5,205 nucleotides of DNA, from contig DRLX01000480.1 in assembly GCA_011322715.1 (NCBI GenBank), forward strand, positions 1 to 5,205, written 5' to 3'. Each line of letters begins with the position of its first letter. Position 1 is the first letter of the stretch. The notes under the pieces are model-generated. The model was not told the origin of the DNA. It did not search any database and worked only from the letters and a program-made list of their open reading frames with translations. The DNA comes from Desulfobulbaceae bacterium (GTDB taxonomy: Bacteria; Desulfobacterota; Desulfobulbia; Desulfobulbales; Desulfobulbaceae). A program made the translations under genes and the position numbers. This document shows, piece after piece, positions 1 through 5,205 of this stretch.

Positions 1-1
1 A

Positions 2-589
2 CTCGGCCTTGCCATATCCAGAAAAATACTCAGATTGATGGGGGGTGATATACACCTGGAAAGTGATGAGGGTCGGGGAACAGGTTTTTATTTTTCCATA
101 CCTTTTTCCATTGCCGCGGAACAATTTCAATCAGGCGCCATTGATTTACGCGAGCAGCAGCCTTCACCCTGTCTCGAAGGGAAGTCGATCCTCCTGGTGG
201 ATGATGAGTTCATAAATATTACCCTTGCAGAAGCCCTGTTGGATCGGATGGGATTGTCCGTACGGGCGGTTACAAACGGTAGAGAGGCCGTGGAAGAGTG
301 GAAAAAAAGGCGAGATTTCGACTGTATTTTAATGGATATTCAAATGCCGGAGATGGACGGTTTTGAGGCGGTAGCACTTATCCGTTCCCATGAAGCCGCC
401 GGTGATCATGTGCCGATTATCGCCATGACCGCCCATGCCCTGGATGAAGATAGAAAGAGATGTCTGGACGCCGGCATGGATGATTTTATTTCTAAACCCA
501 TTGATTCTGATATTCTGACGGGATTACTGCTAAGATATCTTTCCGCAGGTGACCTTAACAACATAAGTTCTGCACCAGGTGCTGATTGA
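2..589 (+). CDS. Hybrid sensor histidine kinase, C-terminal part (5' end outside window)
   Basis: This is a partial gene, open from the first complete codon at position 2. The visible protein begins inside the G2 box of a HATPase_c domain (LGLAISRKILRLMGG, then DEGRGTGFYFSIP), which binds ATP in histidine kinases. After a linker of about 25 residues comes a full receiver domain, roughly nt 185-550. It has the acidic pair in LLVDDE, the phospho-acceptor Asp in LMDIQMPEMDG (codon 335-337), the switch Thr in AMTAHA and the Lys in ISKPID, so all catalytic residues are intact. The protein ends about 15 residues after the receiver, so no HPt domain is attached in cis and phosphate would go to a separate protein or act within this one. 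The family role is autophosphorylation on His followed by transfer to the receiver Asp. The input domain and signal lie outside the window. The stop is two bases before the next ATG, which suggests co-transcription. Confidence 0.93.
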   Translation, partial: LGLAISRKILRLMGGDIHLESDEGRGTGFYFSIPFSIAAEQFQSGAIDLREQQPSPCLEGKSILLVDDEFINITLAEALLDRMGLSVRAVTNGREAVEEWKKRRDFDCILMDIQMPEMDGFEAVALIRSHEAAGDHVPIIAMTAHALDEDRKRCLDAGMDDFISKPIDSDILTGLLLRYLSAGDLNNISSAPGAD

Positions 590-591
590 TT

Positions 592-2307
592 ATGAAACGG
601 TTTTTTTCCCTGTTGTTCAGTCTGATGATTCTTACCTGGATCATTTATATGCTCACAACGGGACCGCAGGGCATTGATCTTTTAACGCTGATTCCCCGGC
701 AAAGCGGCGCTGTTATCACCTGGGACCATCCGGCCCGGGACTATCAACGGTTTATCCGGAGCAGGTTAGGTAAAAATATTTCCGATATAAACCGGGAGGG
801 CGTTTTTACGGCCCTTGGACTACCTGACGCCGATATCTCAACAATCTCGACATTTGTTAATCTGTGGCATTCATGGACCCAAAAACCGCTGTTTCAGGAT
901 ATCCTGGGTAGAAGAATCGTCCTTGCCCTTGTGCCTGGCAAGGAGCAGGAACGGCCTGCACCAAATCCAACCCTGGAGCCTCTGTTTCTTTCCGCTGTCG
1001 GGAAAAGACAAACCGGTGCAAGGTTTAAATCGTTTCTCCACAGCCTGCAATTCGTCACATTCCTGCCAGCCGTAAACTACCAGGGATACAGCATTTATGG
1101 CTTTACAATTCGGAACATCGGACCCCTGTATATTGCCTGTTCCCAAGGTGTTTTCCTGGCCGCCTTTGATCCAAATCCAATCAGGCAAAGCCTGGATCTT
1201 CTGTTAGCCGGACTGGTAGGGAATGGTGACACAATACAGAAAAACCCTGCTTTTTTGACGATGAAGCGACAGGTAAAAGAGTCGGAGGATTTTTTCTGTT
1301 ATATTGATCCGGTGCTCCTGAGCCGGAAGTTACTGCGCCAACCGGACAATCATGAAAAAGTAACCGGAAAATTACGCAGTTTTCTGCAGCGACTTGCCGG
1401 GCATGGACTGCGCAGGGTCGCTTTTTATCACGAACGGAAGAATAAGATTCATCAGCTGCGTCTGGTTCTTCGGTTTGATAAAGGATCACTGCCGCCTTTC
1501 CAGAAACTTCTTGCCGGTCGTCATCCTTCGGTTGACCGGGAACTTAAACGGACAACCGGTAATCTGCAGCTCTATTTCCGCTCAAACTGGCTTGACTTGC
1601 CCGCCTGGTGGCGGATGACCATTCATAACGGCAACAGCAAGGATCGGAAACGGGCCGAACGTCTTGACGGAGCGGTCCGCAGGTACACTGGTATGGATAT
1701 GGAACGGTTCCTTGGGCTTTTCGGACACCAATTCAGTTTGCTTGTCAAAGAGTTTAAAACATCAAATTTTTTCCCCATACCCCGGATATGCCTGCGAATT
1801 GCATTGACTGATGGAAATGTTGTCCATGATCTGCTTGAAAAGTTTATTGCCCGGCTTCCGCATCGACGCGAAACCGTGGCCGGTCTCGAAGTTGTTTCAA
1901 TCCTTGCCGCCGGAGGCTTGATGCAGCCGTCCTATGGCCTGTCCGGTCATGATCTTTTCATCGTTGATGGCCGGGATCTGGTGGATGATCTTCTTGCGCC
2001 CAAAACCTTTCTTACCGGTGATCCTGATTTCAGACGGCTTGCGCTCGGCAGTGACCAACCGGCAAATTTGATTTTTTTTACCCGAATGAAACAGGTGACC
2101 CAAAGTCTTAAGGAAGCGGCTTCCTGGCTTGGCACTCTTGTTGCCGTTCAGGATAACCCGGCAGGAGCAAAGAGGAAAATTCTGGTTGATCAACTGGCCC
2201 TTCCAATTTTTGATGGCTTGGCCATGTTCAAAACCGTTTTTATCATTGGACGGACCAGACCCGGAGAACTGGACATGACGGCAAGGGTGCTCATCAGGGA
2301 TGAGTAA
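592..2307 (+). CDS. Membrane-anchored protein of unknown function with duplicated outer domain
   Basis: I do not recognise this 571-residue protein as a named family. The start is ATG 592 (MKRFFSLLF). An in-frame TTG at 586 would add two residues and overlap the kinase stop. AGGTG at 577-581 lies 10 nt before the ATG and only 4 nt before the TTG, so the ATG is preferred. Residues about 4-22 form one hydrophobic segment after a Lys-Arg start, typical of a signal anchor; the rest is soluble and probably periplasmic. By eye the outer part is two related halves, about residues 38-298 and 324-571. Each has an ILG/LFG motif, a strand-rich stretch ending in a hydrophobic LYIACSQGVFLAA or DLFIVDGRDL segment, a NPAF or DPDF motif, and a closing beta hairpin (RRVAFYHERK, TVFIIGRTRP). 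This architecture recalls DUF3352-type proteins, but that is a guess. It directly follows the hybrid kinase, so a sensing or envelope role is possible but unproven. Confidence 0.8.
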   Translation: MKRFFSLLFSLMILTWIIYMLTTGPQGIDLLTLIPRQSGAVITWDHPARDYQRFIRSRLGKNISDINREGVFTALGLPDADISTISTFVNLWHSWTQKPLFQDILGRRIVLALVPGKEQERPAPNPTLEPLFLSAVGKRQTGARFKSFLHSLQFVTFLPAVNYQGYSIYGFTIRNIGPLYIACSQGVFLAAFDPNPIRQSLDLLLAGLVGNGDTIQKNPAFLTMKRQVKESEDFFCYIDPVLLSRKLLRQPDNHEKVTGKLRSFLQRLAGHGLRRVAFYHERKNKIHQLRLVLRFDKGSLPPFQKLLAGRHPSVDRELKRTTGNLQLYFRSNWLDLPAWWRMTIHNGNSKDRKRAERLDGAVRRYTGMDMERFLGLFGHQFSLLVKEFKTSNFFPIPRICLRIALTDGNVVHDLLEKFIARLPHRRETVAGLEVVSILAAGGLMQPSYGLSGHDLFIVDGRDLVDDLLAPKTFLTGDPDFRRLALGSDQPANLIFFTRMKQVTQSLKEAASWLGTLVAVQDNPAGAKRKILVDQLALPIFDGLAMFKTVFIIGRTRPGELDMTARVLIRDE

Positions 2308-2317
2308 GGGAATAAGC

Positions 2318-2325
2318 AAACCGAT
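2318..2325. repeat. 8-bp direct repeat, left copy (putative target-site duplication)
   Basis: AAACCGAT occurs here and again at 2390-2397, exactly abutting the two ends of the 64-bp element between them. An 8-bp duplication is the length reported for IS66-family insertions. The base before each copy is also C, but on the right side that C is the last base of the element. Confidence 0.6.
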
Positions 2326-2341
2326 GTAAATGATCACAGGC
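2326..2341 (+). repeat. Left terminal inverted repeat of the mini-element
   Basis: GTAAATGATCACAGGC pairs with 2374-2389 at 13 of 16 positions. The inner nine bases (2333-2341) are a perfect inverted match. Confidence 0.65.
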
Positions 2342-2373
2342 TATATAACTGCGTGTTTGCGTTAAGGCGGGGT

Positions 2374-2389
2374 GCCTGTGATGGCTTAC
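2374..2389 (-). repeat. Right terminal inverted repeat of the mini-element
   Basis: Read on the minus strand this is GTAAGCCATCACAGGC, beginning GTAAGC, a start commonly seen at IS66-type ends. It matches the left end except at three adjacent positions. Confidence 0.65.
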
Positions 2390-2397
2390 AAACCGAT
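2390..2397. repeat. 8-bp direct repeat, right copy (putative target-site duplication)
   Basis: Second exact copy of AAACCGAT, starting 72 bp after the first and abutting the right end of the mini-element. Confidence 0.6.
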
Positions 2398-2420
2398 ATG
2401 GTTGAGGAAGTGGATATTAT

Positions 2421-2424
2421 GGAG
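2421..2424 (+). promoter_or_regulatory. Ribosome binding site for the 128-residue protein
   Basis: GGAG lies 5 nt before ATG 2430 and fixes that start. It lies outside the mini-element, so insertion did not remove it. I found no convincing sigma-70 or sigma-54 promoter in 2308-2429. TATAAC at 2344-2349 resembles a -10 box but has no -35 partner at normal spacing. Confidence 0.65.
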
Positions 2425-2429
2425 CCGAT

Positions 2430-2816
2430 ATGGAAAAATTAGTTGCCGAGCTGAAAAAACTGGTTGAGTTTAAAGACGATATTGACATGGGTGATGTGGT
2501 ACTGATTGCCGCTGAAAATCCACAAATGCTCGCTTTTGCAGTCATTACTGATATTGTTCGCGATACGACCAGAAAAGATCCCTGGTGGCATGTGAGCATG
2601 CGCATGCTGTCGGTTCCGCTGCAATCGGTCACCTGGACATTACGGACGGACCAGATGTGCGGTCGAGAAATTTTCACCATGGGAGGTGATAAACGATTCA
2701 TGGCCCCGGTTCTTGTCCTGCCGGACGACGAGGGTAAGGCGGATTCTGATGCTCCGGCGTCGAAGATTAATGTCGAGCGCCAAAAAGAAGGTCCGGGCCT
2801 GCGGATTGTTAAGTAA
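2430..2816 (+). CDS. Uncharacterised 128-residue protein coupled to HPr
   Basis: I do not recognise a named domain. The start is ATG 2430 with GGAG 5 nt upstream. The protein is cytoplasmic in character, with no signal peptide or membrane span. It has a short charged helix (residues 1-19), then a compact strand-rich core, about residues 20-97. The core has motifs GDVVLIA, the aromatic DPWWHV (50-55), VPLQSVTW (62-69), the patch DQMCGREIFTMGG (74-86) and a final APVLVLP strand. This is followed by a polar, probably disordered tail (98-128). The motif density looks like a real conserved fold, perhaps a small beta barrel, but no function can be assigned. Its TAA stop shares the A with the ATG of the HPr gene (TAATG), and HPr has only a weak ribosome site of its own. 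Translation of the two is therefore probably coupled, which points to a PTS-related role. That link is inference from position. Confidence 0.85.
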   Translation: MEKLVAELKKLVEFKDDIDMGDVVLIAAENPQMLAFAVITDIVRDTTRKDPWWHVSMRMLSVPLQSVTWTLRTDQMCGREIFTMGGDKRFMAPVLVLPDDEGKADSDAPASKINVERQKEGPGLRIVK

Positions 2817-3085
2817 TGATTGTCCGGGAAGACATGGTGGTCCGCAACCATTGCGGTGTCCATGCCAGGGTTGCAACCGGCCTGACGGAAATAGCGAAGT
2901 CTGATAATGTGGAGATAGAACTTGTTTCCGGCGGTCGATCTGTTGATTGCCGCTCTATTCTTGAGGTGCTGTCTCTGGCCCTGACAAGAGGCAGTCATGT
3001 TGAAGTGCTGATAAGGGGTGAGGATGCGGAGAAGTCCCTTGGCGCCGTGCGTAAACTGTTGACCGGGACGGAAGCTGATGGTTGA
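2816..3085 (+). CDS. ptsH: HPr family phosphocarrier protein
   Basis: This 89-residue protein is the usual size for HPr, the small cytoplasmic carrier that takes phosphate from enzyme I and hands it to EIIA-type partners. The active-site motif is NHCGVHARVATGL, with His16 matching His15 of the family and Arg18 matching Arg17. The usual Pro after that Arg is replaced by Val19, and a Cys (Cys13) sits just before GVHAR. The regulatory serine region CRSILEVLSLAL places Ser47 at the Ser46 position. In Firmicutes and many Proteobacteria this site is phosphorylated by HPr kinase/phosphorylase; no hprK is visible here. ATG 2816 overlaps the previous stop by one base and gives the family-typical distance to the active His. 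An internal ATG at 2834 is rejected because it would delete the first strand. The 3' end overlaps ptsI by 8 bp. Confidence 0.96.
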   Translation: MIVREDMVVRNHCGVHARVATGLTEIAKSDNVEIELVSGGRSVDCRSILEVLSLALTRGSHVEVLIRGEDAEKSLGAVRKLLTGTEADG

Positions 3086-4904
3086 ACAGGATCGCAACAC
3101 GGAACTCTATAGAGATCTTGATAAAAAGCTCCCCTCCGAAGAGCCGCAGATCATCTATGGCATCGGCGCCTCCCCGGGAATTGTCACCGCATCCGCTCGG
3201 GTTTTCAGACGCCGGACGGGCAGCGCTGCCTGGCGCAGGCTCACGCCGGATCGAATTGACGGTGAAATCAGGCGCTTCAGGGATGCGGTCACCACGGCCG
3301 AATGTGAACTGCAGCAGTTGCGCACCAGTCTGGCCGATGACCTCTCTGATGCCCTGTCCATTATTGATTCCCATCTGCTCATGCTCAAGGACCGGATGAT
3401 CCTTGAGCGGACAATCGAAATTATCCGGAATCAACATATAAATGCGCAGTGGGCGCTGGCAACGGCGCTGGGACTTGTCAAAAAGAAATTTGATGTAATT
3501 GACGATCCCTATATCAAACAGCGATATATGGATGTCAAGCATGTTGCCGACAGGATATTCGGCGTACTTTCCGGTAGGGCGGATGAGCTCCTCAGCGACG
3601 GAACGGCGAAAGTCATTGTCATCGGCCATGATTTCTCTCCGGAAGATATCCTGCACATGCAGGCTGATACCGTTCTCGGATTTATTACTGAAGAAGGTGG
3701 AATAACGTCACATACCGCCATTGTGGCGAGGTCCCTCGGCATTCCCGCAGTGGTCGGCGTCAAGGATATTACCTGTATCTGCGGTTCCGGCGACAGCGTA
3801 ATCCTGGACGGCTTTTCCGGACGAGTCTGCCTGCATCCGACCCCGGACCAGCTCAACCAGTACCTGGAATATGACAGACGGCATCAGTGCTCTGCCAGGG
3901 AACTTGCCCGTTATGCCGACCTGTGTTCGGAAACCAGGGATGGTCATTGGGTACGTCTTGCCGGGAACATTGAAATGGTTGGAGAAATAACGACTATCCG
4001 GCAATATGGTGGAGAGGGAATCGGCCTTTTCAGGAGCGAATTTGATTTTTTTTCCAGCGCCTCCCTGCCGGATGAGGACCATCTTACCCGTGTCTACAGC
4101 GAGATGATTGCAGCGATGGCCCCGCTGCCTGTAACCATTCGAACCCTTGATGTGGGGGGCGATAAATTCAGCAATCGTCTCCCACATAACGGTCCCCGGC
4201 TTGATCTTGAACGCAATCCCGCTCTTGGACTCCGCTCCATCAGGTATTCCCTACGGGAACCCGCCCTGTTCATCCTCCAGATGCGTGCTCTGCTCAGGGC
4301 ATCTGTTCATGGAAAACTGCGGATTCTGCTGCCCATGATTTCCTCCCCTTCGGAGGTGTTGAGTGTAAAGGCGCTTTGTACAAATGTCGGTCGTGAACTT
4401 GAGAAAGAAGGAATCCCTTTTGATCATGACGTGCAGGTCGGCATAATGATTGAGGTGCCCAGCGCCGTGATTCTTGCCGATTCTCTGGCTTCCGAGGTGG
4501 ATTTCTTCAGTATCGGTACCAATGATCTGATCCAGTATTCCCTGGCCATAGACCGTGGCAATCAATACGTGGCCCATATGTATGAACCTCTTCATCCTGC
4601 CGTGCTGCGCATGATCAAGCAGACCGTTGATGCCGGCCATCATCAGGGTATAGAAGTTTCAATGTGCGGCGAGATGGCAGGCGATCCGGTTTGCGCGGCG
4701 GTCCTTCTGGGGCTCGGTCTTGATGAACTCTCCATGAGGCCATCGGCCATACCGCATGTCAGACGTCTGTTACGATGCTCCCGCTATCAGCAGTTGGTCG
4801 ATCTCGGAGGTAAAATACTTGCCTGCCGGGACGTCGATGAAATCCGTCGGTATCTTGCCCGCTATCTTCCCAAACACTATCCCGAGGAGTTTTGTAATCC
4901 ATGA
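3078..4904 (+). CDS. ptsI: PTS enzyme I (PEP-protein phosphotransferase)
   Basis: Enzyme I autophosphorylates on His with PEP and passes the phosphate to HPr in the cytoplasm. The protein has 608 residues against 575 in E. coli. The N-terminal domain (about 25-260) contains the HPr-binding helices and the swivelling phospho-His segment GGITSHTAIVARSLGIPAVVG, with active His212. The PEP-binding barrel (about 285-560) keeps Arg319 in GIGLFRSEF, Arg355 in RTLDVGGDK, Glu459 in IMIEVPSA, Asn482-Asp483 in IGTNDLIQYSLAIDRGN, Arg493, and Cys530 in MCGEMAGDP. By known family alignment these equal E. coli R296, R332, E431, N454, D455, R465 and C502, so it should be active. Differences are a charged 24-residue N-terminal extension and about five extra residues between GGDK and the NPALGLRSIR motif. 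ATG 3078 is the only plausible start, overlapping ptsH by 8 bp; GGGA (3065-3068) and GGAAG (3070-3074) lie upstream. It overlaps thiL by 4 bp. Confidence 0.98.
   Translation: MVEQDRNTELYRDLDKKLPSEEPQIIYGIGASPGIVTASARVFRRRTGSAAWRRLTPDRIDGEIRRFRDAVTTAECELQQLRTSLADDLSDALSIIDSHLLMLKDRMILERTIEIIRNQHINAQWALATALGLVKKKFDVIDDPYIKQRYMDVKHVADRIFGVLSGRADELLSDGTAKVIVIGHDFSPEDILHMQADTVLGFITEEGGITSHTAIVARSLGIPAVVGVKDITCICGSGDSVILDGFSGRVCLHPTPDQLNQYLEYDRRHQCSARELARYADLCSETRDGHWVRLAGNIEMVGEITTIRQYGGEGIGLFRSEFDFFSSASLPDEDHLTRVYSEMIAAMAPLPVTIRTLDVGGDKFSNRLPHNGPRLDLERNPALGLRSIRYSLREPALFILQMRALLRASVHGKLRILLPMISSPSEVLSVKALCTNVGRELEKEGIPFDHDVQVGIMIEVPSAVILADSLASEVDFFSIGTNDLIQYSLAIDRGNQYVAHMYEPLHPAVLRMIKQTVDAGHHQGIEVSMCGEMAGDPVCAAVLLGLGLDELSMRPSAIPHVRRLLRCSRYQQLVDLGGKILACRDVDEIRRYLARYLPKHYPEEFCNP
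4884..4889 (+). promoter_or_regulatory. Ribosome binding site for thiL
   Basis: GAGGAG inside the end of ptsI lies 11 nt before ATG 4901. The spacing is slightly long, but the ATGA stop-start overlap would help by translational coupling. Confidence 0.55.
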
Positions 4905-5205
4905 AGGAAAGAGATCTCATTGCCGCTATCCGGGACCACGCTGTTGCCGCCGCAAACCCCTCGCTACTGTGCGGCATAGGTGATGATTGCGCTGTGACGC
5001 GCAAGGATGATACCGATGTTTTGCTGTACAGTATTGATACCTTGGTTGAATCAGTCCATTTTGATCCCGCCTTTCATCCACCCGAGTTGCTGGGCAAAAA
5101 GGCCGTTTCCGTCAATGTGAGTGATATAGCGGCCATGGGAGGCGATCCGCAGTTTCTTTTAGTTTCTCTTGGTCTGCCGACGGGTTTTGATGAACAATGG
5201 GTCCT
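4901..5205 (+). CDS. thiL: Thiamine-monophosphate kinase, N-terminal part (3' end outside window)
   Basis: ThiL phosphorylates thiamine monophosphate with ATP to give thiamine diphosphate, the active cofactor. The 101 visible codons, about a third of the usual 320-340 residues, run off the window end with no stop or frameshift. They carry the family signatures: GIGDDCAV (residues 25-32; Asp28 and Asp29 are Mg-ATP ligands by family knowledge), SIDTLVESVHF (44-54, with Asp46), and KKAVSVNVSDIAAMGGDPQFLLVSLGLP (66-93, with Asp75). The AIR-synthase-related fold shares some of these features with PurM, SelD and HypE, but DTLVESVHF plus the AVNVSDIAAMG block points to ThiL. The start ATG 4901 overlaps the ptsI stop as ATGA, so the gene is in the same operon. 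No thiamine riboswitch is seen before it, which fits regulation through the upstream operon. Confidence 0.96.
   Translation, partial: MKERDLIAAIRDHAVAAANPSLLCGIGDDCAVTRKDDTDVLLYSIDTLVESVHFDPAFHPPELLGKKAVSVNVSDIAAMGGDPQFLLVSLGLPTGFDEQWV

Larger units (their letters stand above)
2326..2389. mobile_element. 64-bp IS66-like mini-element (MITE or relic)
   Basis: The ends are GTAAATGATCACAGGC (2326-2341) and, on the other strand, GTAAGCCATCACAGGC (2374-2389). They match at 13 of 16 positions: GTAA, three mismatches, then nine identical bases. The ends are flanked directly by the 8-bp repeat AAACCGAT. IS66-family elements are known for termini starting GTAA and for 8-bp target duplications, so that family is the best guess. 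The 32-bp core (2342-2373) encodes no transposase, so the element is non-autonomous or a deletion remnant. In RNA the perfect 9-bp arms 2333-2341 and 2374-2382 could pair around a 32-nt loop. No T-run follows, so it is not an intrinsic terminator. It sits 40 bp upstream of the first gene of the PTS operon. Chance is the main alternative, but an exact abutment of a direct repeat to matching GTAA ends is unlikely. Confidence 0.6.

Noticed and set aside
586..594. TTG 586 as the start of the anchored protein
   Set aside because: ATG 592 is only two codons later, has better spacing to AGGTG and gives a normal MKRFF signal-anchor start.
2325..2338. CRP or FNR-type operator (TGTAA...TCACA)
   Set aside because: The half-sites are 4 bp apart where CRP needs 6, the left half-site is degenerate, and the sequence is better explained as the element terminus.
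2342..2349. Sigma-70 -10 box (TATATAAC) inside the mini-element
   Set aside because: No -35-like hexamer occurs 15-19 bp upstream and there is no extended -10 TGn.
2330..2365. 11-codon ORF from ATG 2330
   Set aside because: It is very short, has no ribosome site, and lies entirely within the inverted-repeat element.
2333..2382. Intrinsic terminator after the anchored-protein gene
   Set aside because: The stem arms are perfect, but the loop is 32 nt and the stem is followed by GGCTTACAAACC with no T-run.
2417..3100. Long open frame on the minus strand opposite the small protein and HPr
   Set aside because: It is a shadow of well-supported overlapping + strand genes, with no family motifs.
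2955..4643. Several minus-strand open frames of 115-233 codons opposite ptsI
   Set aside because: They lie opposite a fully conserved enzyme I, have no recognisable protein features, and are expected from the codon use of the real gene.

Overview
The window is about 5.2 kb, all genes on the + strand. Gene content and protein character suggest a Gram-negative, probably Desulfobacterota-like (Desulfobulbales-type) bacterium. That placement is an inference from the compact HPr/enzyme I cluster without sugar permeases, the Ser-46-type site in HPr and mid-range base composition. No taxonomic marker is present.

Layout. (1) Positions 1-589 hold the 3' end of a hybrid sensor histidine kinase: the end of the ATPase domain followed by a complete receiver domain. 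(2) Positions 592-2307, two bases after its stop, encode a 571-residue membrane-anchored protein of unknown function whose outer part looks internally duplicated. (3) Positions 2308-2429 are the only real intergenic gap (122 bp). It holds a 64-bp palindromic-ended element with imperfect 16-bp terminal inverted repeats beginning GTAA, flanked exactly by an 8-bp direct repeat. This is the architecture of a very small non-autonomous element or relic of the IS66 type. (4) Positions 2430-5205 form a tight, translationally overlapping operon: an uncharacterised 128-residue protein, HPr (ptsH-like), enzyme I (ptsI) and the first 101 codons of thiamine-monophosphate kinase (thiL). The junctions overlap by 1, 8 and 4 bp.

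Working together. Enzyme I takes phosphate from PEP and passes it to His16 of HPr. No sugar-specific EIIB or EIIC transport component is visible here, so the pair may serve a regulatory PTS or partners encoded elsewhere. The 128-residue protein is fused to this operon by a TAATG junction and is a candidate accessory factor. ThiL belongs to thiamine diphosphate synthesis and probably shares the transcript. Without the mini-element and one copy of its direct repeat, the gap between the anchored-protein gene and the PTS operon would be only 50 bp, so the two groups may once have been co-transcribed.

The most unusual item is the 64-bp element in the leader of the PTS operon. The next most interesting are the uncharacterised HPr-coupled protein and the duplicated anchored protein coupled to the hybrid kinase.
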